Source of the DNA: Brachionus koreanus
Lineage: Eukaryota; Rotifera; Eurotatoria; Ploima; Brachionidae
NCBI GenBank assembly: GCA_016987375.1
Contig: PJRA01000030.1
Location: 523,101-571,348 of the forward strand
DNA length: 48,248 bases
Direction: 5' to 3'
Part shown: positions 23,901-34,552 of the stretch, piece after piece
Position numbering within the stretch: the stretch's first letter is position 1
Layout: each line of letters starts with the position of its first letter
Notes under the pieces: model-generated
The model's input: only the letters and a program-made list of their open reading frames with translations
What the model was told of the DNA's origin: nothing
The model's database searches: none
Position numbers and translations under genes: made by a program

Positions 23901-26900
23901 TGAGACATAGCTGATTGAAAAACCCTCATTGTTGAGTTGCTTTGATATTTTTCGGAAACTCAATCCAGAGCTTCTTAAATGAATGATTCGCTGCCGATAT
24001 ATCAATGGAGCTAATTATTTATCTAATTTTTTTATAATTATCAAAAAAATACAACAAAAAGAAAAAAAATCATATAAAGTGTATATAAAGTGCTTAAGTG
24101 TTCACAATATGTTTAATACTCAGAAAATGTTCAATGTTTAAAATTTTTAAAAAAGATGTTTGAAAATAAATAAAAAAATCTTTAAAGATTTTAAAAAACT
24201 TGTTTAAACATTTTAAGATATGTTGTTAACACTCAAAGGACCGGCGGTGTCATTTTGACACTTTTTCAAAATTTTAAATTTAATTTTTTAATTAACTATC
24301 AATCATATATACATGTTTTAATATTTATTTTAAAGCTTTGAAAATGGTCTTTAAATTTAGTCTTTTTCATATTATAGACTTTTATGGAACTGATGAAACA
24401 TTTAAACAAATTTTTTGACAAAAATAGCCGGTCCTTTGAGTGTTAACTTATTTTAGCTTTCTACTGTACAAGTATGATTATTTAAAACTACTTAGAAGCC
24501 TTAAAAAATTAAAAATTTGAAATTTTTTTTAATGATCAGCCGGGCTTTCTTGTTTTAAACTTGATCATAATCTATTTAATTTTTGTTAGTTGTAAAAATA
24601 TTTTCTTATTTAAAAAACCTAAAAAAGTCATTGAATTTAAATTTTAAAAAATTTTTAGACATTATCTTTTTTTATAAATGAATACATAATTTGTAAAGAA
24701 AAAACCTGCAAGTTTTCTTTAAATTTTTGTTTGACTGTTTTAAATAAAAAATTTACTTTTAACAATATTTTGCTTTTTTCATTTTCTTTCCAATTATGAA
24801 AAAAATAATCTGTTAAATTCAACGTAATTTTGCGATGAAATTCACTTTCAGATTTTACCAAACGAAAAGCGGTTATGTTAGCGCGATTATATTTGTAATC
24901 ATCTAAATTCATTATTTCAACATCTAAATTAGTAATTATATAATTGAATGTTGCATTAATCATGCCAAGTTGTAAAGCCATTTTCAGCATAGCTTCAGTA
25001 TCTTTGGGATTAAGATCAATAATAATATTCTTTATATTACGACTTGAGATGTCTCTTAGAATAGATCTATATTCGAATCGTTGGTTAGCCATACGCATTG
25101 CTATGTCCAATTTGGGTATTGATCTACCCGGACCCGTAAGCAAACAATTAATGCTGTCTAAATTAGTATCAGAATTGTAAACGATTGCGGCGTGTTTCCA
25201 TTCGAATTTTTTTATTAAATCGGAAAATGCCTGGCACATTACGTCCAAAGCCGGAAATAAATTAAACGAATAACTTGGCTCTGAATTTTGCTCAATGTCA
25301 AAATGGATCAAATCTAAATTTTCGCTTAGTGATTTTGAATATAGTTTTAAAGAATCAAGTCTGGGGTCAATTAGCGCTATCATTTTGCCTTGAATTTCTT
25401 TGCATACTAAAAAAGTTATAAACAGACAATTAAATTTTAAAATTCTACCAAACCTGATTATGATTGATTTCAATTTTTGTAAGAACTTTTTTTCAATTAC
25501 CAAAAAACTTATTGATCTGAGCTTGATTATTATTATTAAATCATTAAAACAAAGTTTGCTTAGTAATCAATTTTATTAAATTTATTTAGATATTAACTTA
25601 TGTACAAAAATGAAATAGAATATTTTTCTGATCATTTTTCTAATTATTTACACAAATTTATCATTTTTTATCAGACTAAATAAAGAATTAAAATTCAAAA
25701 TTTATTAAATGCCCAATAGATTTCGAAATTTTTATATAGCATCAAAATAATTTATTATCATTATTCGATAAATTCTTTATGAATGATTCATTAAAACTGA
25801 AGATTTAACTCAAGAAAAATTTCTTTCCAAATTTAAATAAATACGCTACTGTTTAAGCATTCCAATTTGAAAAATTATTTTTAGTAATGTTCCATTCTAA
25901 CTTAAACGTTCAGGGTTTAGTTAGTTAACTAATCCAGTAATATCAACCAAAGATTTCGCTAATCACATCTTCCCCCCGCTTTAATAACGACTGCTAGGGA
26001 ACTGTCGATCATTTTGACCACTGCTGGATCATAAATGACCGGGACCATTATTTTTCCTAGGTACTCACGATCACCAGCCACTGCACGCACTATAAACATT
26101 ACTGCTATCGAGAAGCACTTTATTAGTCTTCTGGGGCTCTTATCCTCGTTGCCAGATGTAATATTTTACGTTACCAATTGATTAACAAACAAATAGAAGG
26201 TTTTATTTGTTAAGAAATTTAATAAAAAAATATGAAAACGACCGTTCTAAAATTAGAATATTAAAACTTATTCAGAAAAAGTGTAATAAAATGTAATTCG
26301 AATCAGATTTAAAATTCAATTAATGTTGTGATTGACTAACGCATGCGAATAAAAAATAAATACTGATATGGGAGATATAACTGCTTGGTTGCAACCATAT
26401 CTGCGTATGCGCGTTAGTCAGTCACAATAAGAAGAAGCTGATCAAATCAGATGGTGCTTTTTTGTGTTGTCTTTGTCAAGACACCACAAATAGAGTCTAT
26501 TGTAGATCTAGACAGGATAAAAATTGAAAAATTTATGATTTCCTAAGTTTCTTAATAAGTAAAAGTATTGTTCATGCAATCATCTTCAGGTTTAATTAAG
26601 GTTAAAGCTTTTGGTCAAAATTACTTTTTTTGAAAGTATTCAGCTTTTCATTTTCTTGAGTGTGGATTATTTTATGAAGAAGAGTCGGATAGTACGGCAA
26701 TGAATTATGAAGCGGATTTTTGTACTGATTTGATATATAAATTGCGTGCTTAAATATGATTTCTTCATCGGATTCATGATTAATTGTTACATTTTGACCA
26801 TCCTGAGCAAATAAGCCTCCTAAATAAGAAAAAAAATTTTAGAAATTAAATTTACTTATTAAAAAAATTAAATTATTTAAAAATACCTATTAAAAGTGAT

Positions 26901-27007
26901 GATCTAGCAATTGGAATAGTTAGTGTCAATATCAAAAATATGAATGTTGTAATTTTGATTTTAAAATTGATGAATGTTATTAAATTGTAAATTAATTTTG
27001 AAAGCAT
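17911..27007 (-). CDS. Ionotropic glutamate receptor, kainate type (eight exons)
   Basis: Ligand-gated cation channel of neurons. Exons in coding order: 27007-26887 (signal peptide), 26819-26625, 25406-24757, 21879-21625, 21573-21463, 21099-20923, 19731-18685, 18627-17911; phases agree throughout and give 1090 residues. Amino-terminal domain begins IGGLF and includes RNIKNIIIDLNP. Ligand-binding half S1 has VEEPYV and KADLAIS...YKRQQMVDF with the ligand Arg. M1 is in IWMFTLITYVLV; the pore loop GTLMQQGSD has Gln at the Q/R site; M3 holds SYTANLAAFLTVE. S2 has GGSTMNFF and LMESPLID with the ligand Glu; M4 is in GGIFVVLVGGCILAV. The tail resumes KPLCSQMIDDLK, the kainate juxtamembrane motif, and is long (about 238 residues), basic and serine-rich. 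The usual APLAIT ligand segment reads SAFTIN. Class certain; subtype not. Confidence 0.95.
20025..20294 (+). mobile_element. tRNA-derived SINE copy with internal inversion
   Basis: The body (about 20092-20294) reads TTGGTTTGTGTGTTAG, CATGCAAGCAGAG, a B-box-like GGTTCAAAACCC, GGTGGAAAATCTTC, ATATCTCTGTAATACG, AAACCCCTTTCAT and GATGCAGTAGCC. It is 5'-truncated within the tRNA-like head. The SINE 3' end (CTCGAAAAGGAGATGAGCG...CTAGGATAGAATAG on the minus strand, 20025-20085) is placed in front in reverse orientation. Compared with the copy at 36092, this is an inverted segment joined to a forward 3' end. It lies in receptor intron 6. Confidence 0.75.
20516..20660 (-). mobile_element. Solo LTR-like repeat
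   Basis: On the minus strand it starts TGTGATATAGCGAAATC and continues GTTAACTAACTAAACCCTGA and GTTAGAATGGAACAT. The first 80 bp match 25888-25967. The far end near 20516 is uncertain and no target duplication was found. The LTR reading rests on the second copy, where a purine tract precedes TGTGAT. It sits in receptor intron 6. Confidence 0.55.
22578..22704. mobile_element. hAT-like MITE, short copy
   Basis: Starts TAGTGTTGGGTACCGTCAG and ends GAGTACCCAGCACTA, inverted termini. Flanks ATTTTTTT and ATTTTTTC form a near-perfect 8-bp duplication. Internal GGGCCGCC and TTGGCCGTG motifs match the family. Located in receptor intron 3. Confidence 0.75.
23415..23564 (+). pseudogene. Tudor/chromo-like domain relic with one stop
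   Basis: The frame from ATG 23415 reads NSLVQVLDSNSS, a TGA at 23463, then WHNAIIKEAKGEDYLIHF and TNKFDGEYPK before a final stop. The pattern VQVLDS...W..A.I......YLIHF.....KFD fits a Tudor-knot or MBT-like barrel. It lies in a receptor intron on the opposite strand, next to a transposase relic, so it is most likely mobile-element or retrocopy debris. Confidence 0.5.
23590..24005 (-). pseudogene. Tc1/mariner-type transposase relic (HTH part)
   Basis: 92 residues from 24005 to 23727 carry a helix-turn-helix of Tc1/mariner style: RIIHLRSSGLSFRKISKQLN, SYVSIYKICRKYD, then LPRKGR, and TSCTLVLKF. After the stop, the same region continues with readable fragments such as NDTITRAAKRIK to about 23590, showing decay by stops and indels. 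The DDE catalytic domain is absent. No terminal repeats were identified. Confidence 0.7.
24230..24442. mobile_element. piggyBac-like MITE with perfect termini
   Basis: Left CACTCAAAGGACCGGC and right GCCGGTCCTTTGAGTG are perfect inverted repeats with TTAA on both sides (24226-24229 and 24443-24446). A subterminal palindrome GTGTCATTTTGACAC follows the left end. The perfect match suggests a recent insertion. No coding capacity. In receptor intron 3. Confidence 0.85.
25888..26165 (-). mobile_element. LTR retrotransposon 3' fragment
   Basis: On the minus strand an open frame of about 68 codons (26165 to 25959) includes DKSPRRLIKCF, AGDREYLGKIMVPVIYD and VVIKAGGRCD. It runs through a polypurine tract AGCGGGGGGAAGA (about 25968-25980) into TGTGATTAGCGAAATC, the start of a repeat shared with 20581-20660. 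Purine tract followed by TG is the normal 3' LTR boundary. The block is strikingly more GC-rich than its surroundings, which suggests a young insertion. I do not recognise the protein segment. In receptor intron 2. Confidence 0.6.
26326..26427. repeat. Compact palindromic element
   Basis: Arms TTGTGATTGACTAACGCATG and CGCGTTAGTCAGTCACAA are near-perfect inverted repeats, with a second inverted pair ATATGG and CCATAT nearer the centre and GGTTGCAACC in the loop. The transcript would form a long hairpin. Probably a tiny MITE; no target duplication seen. In receptor intron 2. Confidence 0.7.
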
Positions 27008-28824
27008 TGTGTTTATTAAAACAAATGTAAAAAATTTCATAAAATGTTTTCTGTTTTAGTATTTTTTCATTGATTAATTCAATTAAATTCATGCTTTTCA
27101 ATATTGGGTTTATGTGTGTATGTGTAAATCGACGTTTTATGTTTTTAAAAATGCTTTAATCTTTTGGAAGAATTGAGCTAACAAAAATAAATCAAAGCTC
27201 GTTATTAAACAAAACAAGCTCGCAAACAAGGAAGAACTTGCACTTTATTGCATTTCATAGCTTCGAGTCCTCAAAAAGATTTGCTTATATCTATCAAAAT
27301 CGATTAATTTTATAATTGAAATCGAGTTGTGCCAATGTTTGTTTAGAGTCAAGCGATTTTTATTAAATACAAGCAAAAGTATACTTGAATTTTTTTTGTA
27401 TAAAGAAACTTAGGAAACTGATATAAACAATCAATAATTGATTAATTAATTCAAGTTTTCCTGTTTATTTTCCTTAGGAGTTTTGCTCTTGAAATTAATT
27501 CAATTTTATGGCTGATTATATCTAGTTAAAATTTTGCTTAAATTCTAATCTAATTTTTTTATATTGATTATTTTCGTTGTTTAATGTGTTGAATCTGTTG
27601 CGCTCTAGATTGATCGTTTAAGCCATTTTTTTATTTAAAAACATTTTAACAGATTTAATCTAAATTGAATTGATCTAATGAGACGTTTTAAATTGAAAAA
27701 GATACAAATTAAATTTTCTTTTCTTTAAATGAAAAAAAAATTTAAATGATTTTTTTATTCAAAAGAAAAAACTTGGAAATTTTTAAATCGATTAGCCATT
27801 ATAAATACCTAATTAAAAATTAAATTTTCAAAAGAAAAAAAATTAAAAATCTTTTCAAATTTATCTTTAAAAAATAATTTGTGTCTTAATTTCAATACTA
27901 AATAATATTTAATTTTTTTTTAATCTTTACAATTTTTACGCTGGACAATTTAGACCATTTTTTAGTTTTATTTTCATTACTAAAAGAACAAATGATGAAA
28001 AAATTAAGATGAATTAAAAAAAAAACATTATTATTAATAAAAAATTTTTCATTTTAAGATTGAAAATAAAAAATTAATTTGCGTTCTTGTTGCTTTAAAA
28101 TTTAAATAATCTAAAGTTTTGTCCTCATAAGTTATGAAGTATGAAAAGAATAAATGCAAGATTCTAGTTTAAATTGCTTTCAATTTTTATTGTATGATCG
28201 CGTGTTCAAAAAAAAAATTCTAATTCACTGAAATACCTCGGGAGATTTAGTCCATTTTATAAACTTTCTTTCAAAAATCTTTGAACTAAATGAAAATATT
28301 AATATCATGAATAAGGAATTAATGTGAGAAAATTATTGTGTTATTTAGTCATCATGAATTAATTTTCTTACGTATCATCTTATGAAACTTTTAAAACTAT
28401 TTTTTTCAAAATTAATAAAATTTTATTTGTTATTGTTCTAAATGATCAATAGATTCTAAATTTTTAAAATACAGATTCTAAAATTTAATTGTCTTTACAT
28501 TAATTTTTAAAATTGACACTTAATAACGCGAATTAAATTTAATTTAAAAAAATTTTCTTTTTAAAAAAAATTCTAGTTTTTATACGAAAAAATCCAATTT
28601 AGATTATTTGAATTTTTTGTGTTTAACTTTAAACTTAATAATTAATCTGGCAATAGATATCTAAATTTTAATAAAAAAGATCAATTTTACTTAAATTAAA
28701 AGAAATCTCAATAGTTTGATAAGGTTTCAATTTCCATCTTATTTTGATTCCTTTTTAATCAATATCAATAAAACAATTAAATTTAATTGAGATTATCTTT
28801 TATCTAGCAAAAGCCATGGGCGAA

Positions 28825-28935
28825 CTATCTAACTAAAATCTCATTGAATGTCGCTCTTTTTGATGCAATAAGGGACTGCTTGGTTTCAGGGGAATCAGTA
28901 ACTTTTATTTCATACACAAACGCTTCAAATAAAGT
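28825..28935 (-). pseudogene. Short coding-like relic
   Basis: A minus-strand frame bounded by stops on both sides reads EAFVYEIKVTDSPETKQ and SLIASKRATFNEILVR. Composition and base usage are clearly richer than the surroundings. No splice partners or family recognised; a mobile-element scrap is most likely. Confidence 0.3.
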
Positions 28936-29673
28936 TTAAATTTTTTCATATCTAGCTTTTTTAGTCTAGTGATTTGCGCACTATGTATTTTATGATGTTG
29001 CTAAATATTTTATAATTTAACTACAATTCCTTAATGCTTAAAGACACTTAATTATTTTACAAAATGGATTTTCTAGCTTTTAAGAAATCTTACGATTAAA
29101 AAATTGTCAAATTCTTTTAGGAAATCTTGGAAAAATGTGGATAATTTTTTCAAATAATTTTCAAAATTCTTAAAATAACCTTAAAACAAGCTCTAAGCTA
29201 AATTTTCTTTTCTCTAGACGGAAAGCCAATCTTATATATGTTATTCCTTCAAATTTTAGAGAAAAAAAATCGATAATTTTACTCAAATTTATACATATTC
29301 ATTTGACATATTGTTCAATCCTAGTTTATTTTTTATTTTGTTTGTTAAGGTTAAAATTGGTGTTATTTAATTAAATATAATTGAAATAAATACTTATAAT
29401 TTATGATTTTTTAAATTTTAATCGAACAAATAATTACATGGAAAAATTCTTATTTTAATTTAAAAAAAAAAAAAAAAATAAAACAAAATTGATTTTTTTT
29501 AGAAAAATAAAAATATTCAAAAATAAAATTCTCTATGCTATTAAGTAAAAAAAAATTAATTTCTCTAATTCGATTAAAATATTTTACGCTTCAGCTATGA
29601 GTTGTATCTACAAAATTCAATAAATCGGAAAATGATTTTATTAATCTAATATAGTATATTTATTCGGCTTTAA

Positions 29674-29796
29674 ATTTTAAACTACACTAAGCAATTTTTT
29701 TGGCGTCTAGTAAAAATCGAACCTAATTTGGATGAAAAACTCAAGTTAATTGACGCAAATTCCATCAAAACAGTTCCTTCTAACAAAAAAAAATAA
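29674..29796 (+). pseudogene. Short coding-like relic
   Basis: A plus-strand frame of about 40 codons ending in TAA reads FFWRLVKIEPNLDEKLK and LIDANSIKTVPSNKKK. It could be a terminal exon (an acceptor-like ACACTAAG precedes it) or a relic. Not recognised. Confidence 0.3.
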
Positions 29797-32057
29797 ATAG
29801 GCAATTAATCCGGAGAAAAAACTTTTTTTGAAATATTCCATTAAAAATATCTGTTTTTATTTAAGCTAAATTTCATTATATCTAGTATTTTCAAGATTCT
29901 AAAATAAACACTTTCTAAAAAATTTCCTGGGATAGATTATTCAACTGCAGATCAAATTTTCTCATTGCCTCTGTGCTTAAATAATTATTTATTTAAAGCA
30001 TTTACTTGCACTAACATCTTGGGGCGAAAATACACAATTAAAATGTTTATTGATTTTTTAAATTAAATAAGATTTTCTAAAATGAACAAGAGCTAATTTA
30101 CAACACAAAAATAAACTTATAGACAAATTAGATTACACTCAAATTAGAAAGTTTTTAATCAAGTTGCAAGTTAAATAAATATTTATCGAAATTTGACGAA
30201 ATTAAAAATAAAACTTATTAGCAATATTCATAATTAAAAATTCATTTTGGGAATAGAAGAAAAACATCAAAATTTTTTAAGTTTACTCTCAATAGCAAAA
30301 ATAATTTTGTATTTGAATAAAAAAAATATATCTTACATAGCTTTTTAATCAAATATTTAATAAAATAATACCAATTTTGCAAAATTATCTTAAACTGGAA
30401 AAAATAATCGTAGTTAAAATTCATTTAACCGTAGAAAATTTTTTTCTCAAAACCAAAATAATCTTGTGTTTTTTAATATGTAAGTAATATTTATGATTAT
30501 AAAGATGAAAGGTGATGAGAAAAAATACAAAATCATTTAAATACCAGACCTTATAATTAACAGAAGAGTTTAAAAAAAGGAAAACCTATATATTTTTGAG
30601 AATTATGATACAGAAAATTTAGCTGATCATTTAAGGTGCTTAATTAAACCTTATGTTAATTAAATGCATTATCAGCGATGAAAACATTGATAATCAGCAT
30701 TACAATTATAGTTTAAATATCACATATCTAGCCAAAGTTTTTAAAGATGAAATTTTGCCCATATTTACTAAAAAAAATTCAAAAACATATTTTCTCTTGT
30801 TAATTTAGTTGCCTAATTCAAAACACATTTTTTTATGAGTTTTTTTTTTATAATTAAATCCAATCTTAGCTTTGATAAATATTAGATAATTTTAGATCGA
30901 CTGAAAATGCTCGATAATTAATAACTGAAATTGCTTTTGGAATTAATGTCTCAAAATATGAAAAAATCTTGAATTCGTCGTATCAAAAAAAAAAGAGGAA
31001 AATTTATTTCTCATTTTTTCGCTAAAAAATTTTAAACAGAAAAACTGGTTTTCTAAAACTTAATTTAAAATTGATGGATTTTAGAAGCAATTATTTTTTT
31101 TGACAATATAATGCAAAACTTGTAAAACTAATTGTTGATGATTAAACTGCTGAAAAACTTAACAATATTAAAGATAGAAATAGTTAACAAATTATAAAAA
31201 ATTTTAATTTGAAGATTAATTTGGATATTTAAAATAAAGTTTACAATAACTTCAGTACAAAAGTTAGTAGAGAAATCATTTCCAACTAGATATATGGTTT
31301 TATCTAGATTTGTATAAATAAGCAATATTAATAAACCAATATTTAACGAAAAATAATGCAATAGAACAAAAAAATTAAACCCTAAATTTTTAAAACTACG
31401 TGTCTATTTTATTTAATTTTTTAGCTCTAGAAAGTCTAAATATACCTTCATTTATTTGAAAAATGGTTGTTAAATTGATTGGAAATTTTAAATTTACAAT
31501 AATTTACCTTTACTACTATCAATTACATTTCAATTAATTTTGTTAATTTAAAGGCGAAGTGGGACTATTGAAGTAGATTTTAAAAATTGACTTTTCTCCA
31601 AAATGAGAAAAACATGCTCAAATTTGACTGAATAAAACCAATTAAAAAATAAAAGCTGAATTAAAAAAAAAAAAACATTAATTAGAAACCACCGATCATG
31701 CTATTTTAAATTGAGATTTTAACTGAATTAAATAAACAAATATATCTAATAAAAGCCATATATTATTAACTATTTAAAAATATTTTTCAAGTTGACTAAA
31801 AATTATTTAAGATTTGCTATTTAATATAAAAATGCTAATTCCCTAGTTTAAAAAAATTTCGTTCATGTTTGATTAACAAAAAAATACAGGTATTGACATG
31901 AAATTTTAAATCATAAATTAAATTTCAATTTTAGATAAAAATGTTTATTAATTTTGGAAAAAGTTGGAATCATTTCAGACTTGAAAAATTTCAATTTTTA
32001 TTTAGATTTTCTAAAACTGAATTATCGGTGAATTTTTTTTCAACTCAAAAAATTACA

Positions 32058-33370
32058 ATGCCACCGAAAAAATCAAAAAGAAAAGTATTTTTTCAATATT
32101 TTGAACAAATTAAGTAAAATATATTTATAAGGCGGAAGCTTCTGTGACCAAATCTCCACTTTACAAAGATCCTTTTACGGCTTCAAAACGAAGCAAAAAA
32201 AATGAAGATGATGTTATTTCCCTTGATAACGATGAAAACATAATCGAATCGACTTTAAATCAAAAAGTTTCTCCAAAAGCTGAAAAAAAACAAGTGCCTA
32301 AAGAAAATAATACCGATCAAAAAGAAGATAATGATGATGAAGTCATTATTGAAAAATCTTCCAAAAAGGAAGTAAAAGAAAATTTATCATCAAAATTTGA
32401 AAAAGATGAGTTTAAAAAAACTTCAAACGGAAAAGACTATAATTTTAAAATTGTCTCATGGAACATTAATGGAATCAGAGCATGGCTAGATGTAAGTTAT
32501 CTTTCTCTTTGATTCATTTAGTTTGAAATTATTTAATCAGAAAGGTGGTCTTGACTATCTAAAAGCGGAAGATCCAGATATTTTTTGTTGCCAAGAAACC
32601 AAATGTGATAAGTCTAAAATACCACCAAAAGCAAGTCTACCAGGATATTTTTGCTACTGGCTTTCAGGCGATACTCAAGGCTATTCAGGCGTAGGCCTGA
32701 TGACAAAACAAAAGCCTATAAAAATTACTTACGGAATGAGTAAAATTTTTAGTAGAAATAAAGATTTATATTTATTAATTTATTTTTAAAGATAATAAAA
32801 AACACGACAACGAAGGAAGAATCATTTGTGCAGAATATGAAAATTTTTACTTGATTAATACTTGTATTTTTCAAAAGTCTAATCAATTATCAATCAGCTA
32901 AATAATTTATGTATTTTTTATTAGATATTCCCAATTCTGGTAGAGGTCTGGTTCGTCTGAACTACAGAATGGAATGGGAAGAAGAATTTCGCAAATACTT
33001 GGCTAATTTAGAATCAGAAAAGCCAATAATATGGACTGGAGATTTGAATGTAGCTCATAATCCAATCGATATAAAAAATCCCGATACGAATCTCAAGTCT
33101 GCCGGTTTTACAGTCGAAGAAAGAGAATGCTTTACAAAGATTCTAACAGATGGATATTTTGACTCGTTTAGGTTTTTGTATCCGAAAAAAACCGACGCTT
33201 ATACTTATTGGAGTTATTTCAGAAATTCAAGAGAGAAAAATGTTGGGTGGAGATTGGACTATTTTGTTATGTCTGAAAAACTAAAACCAAATTTAGTCGA
33301 TAATTTGATAAGAGCAAAAGTATTGGGAAGCGATCACTGTCCGATAGCTTTGTTTCTAAAATTTGATTGA
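32058..33370 (+). CDS. APEX1: AP endonuclease, exonuclease III family
   Basis: Cuts the DNA backbone at abasic sites in base-excision repair. Exons 32058-32084, 32132-32491, 32541-32739, 32792-32863 and 32925-33370 join in phase to 367 residues. The first nine residues, MPPKKSKRK, look like a nuclear signal. An acidic, lysine-rich extension of about 110 residues precedes the domain. Catalytic elements are intact: SWNING, QETKCD, NTYIPNSGRG with the active-site Tyr, GDLNVAH, GWRLDYF and GSDHCPI. The segment before the first motif reads FKIVSWN, so the mammalian redox cysteine (CSWN) is Val here. The Tyr codon is built across the last intron, which confirms that junction. Introns are 47-61 bp. 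Confidence 0.95.
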
Positions 33371-34552
33371 TTAGAATTTTAAGTTAATGTAAAATTGAAA
33401 ATTAAATTAATATCGTAAATTTTAGATAATTATTTTTTGTCTTTTTTTTTAAATAAAATTTCCTTTTTAATAATTTGAAGTTTAAAAAAACAGATAAATA
33501 TTGAAAAATTTTTATTATTTGTATATAAAAATGAAAAACTTCTTAAGAATAATTAATTAAAAAAATTGAATAAAACTTAATTTCAAAAAAAAAAAATTTT
33601 TTAATAATTCCACAATTACTCTTAGGAAAAATTATGTATATTGAATTTGTACTAGAAGCAGGCTTTAAAATTTTTTGAAGATTGGGAGGGGATCAATCCT
33701 GACCGGCGGCCAAAATTTTGGACTGCGAGGTTGGCCAGCCAATTAAAAGACGGACGACCAATTTTGCGGTCCAAATTTTGGCCGCATTAGAGACCGTTCC
33801 CAACACTAATTTTTACAATCTAAGTAGACAGAACTGAGACCACAATTTCAAAATTTTTATTTTAAGTTTCTATATTGTAAAATTTTTTAGAACTTAATAA
33901 ACTAAGAGTTAGACACATAGTTATTTATTTATTTTATTTATTAATTTTTTTCAGTTAACGCCTAATAGGCGATGTAAAAAAAAACAAAAAAATAGAAATA
34001 ATTTTAATGCTAATTTTTTTTTCTATTTTAATTTTACTAATTATTATTCATTTAATTGTTTTTTTCTTCTCTTTTTTTTTCTTTTTTAATTGAATTGTAT
34101 TATGAAGACCATTTAATTCTGTTTATTTTAACTTATAATTTGACCTAAAGTTTTTTAGAATTAAAAAGATTTTTATAAATTGCGAAATTTCATGAATCAC
34201 TAGAATAAAAAAACATTCTAATTGCTAATTTATTAGATAAAATGAAAAAATAATAGTCTAAAAAAATTAGGAAGTAATTAAAAAAGCTGAATGAACCGAT
34301 AAAGATTTCCATCGGTAAACTAGGATTTTTCAAATTTTTATAGGCCCTTTTTTTGAGCCTGTTTTATACATTATGTTCCTTAAACAAAATTTCATCATAA
34401 AAAATTAAAAATATCAAAAATTTTTAGGGAAAAATATTTCAATTGATAAAAATTAAAATTTTAAAAATTATGTTATGTTTCAAGTTATATTTAGAACATA
34501 AAAATTTTAAAAACATTAATCAATAAACTGTTGAATTAGCAATTGTACAGAA
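33371..34552. other. Intergenic between APEX1 and HAX1 3' ends
   Basis: Convergent 3' flanks. Contains one worn MITE (33678-33808) and, near 33956-33976, GTTAACGCCTAATAGGCGATG followed by A-rich sequence, which looks like a retroelement tail but is too short to assign. Otherwise no gene seen. Confidence 0.5.
33678..33808. mobile_element. hAT-like MITE, eroded copy
   Basis: The right end GTTCCCAACACTA matches the family terminus; the left end AAGATTGGGAGGGG is eroded. Internal GACCGGCGGCC, TTGGCCAGCC and TTTGGCCGC motifs are typical. Flanks ATTTTTTG and ATTTTTAC are an imperfect 8-bp duplication. Confidence 0.6.

Larger units (their letters stand above)
27008..32057. other. Gene-poor stretch between receptor and APEX1
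   Basis: About 5 kb, the upstream flank of both the receptor (minus) and APEX1 (plus). It is AT-rich with long homopolymer runs. Only two short coding-like pieces stand out (28825-28935 and 29674-29796), listed separately. Confidence 0.5.
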
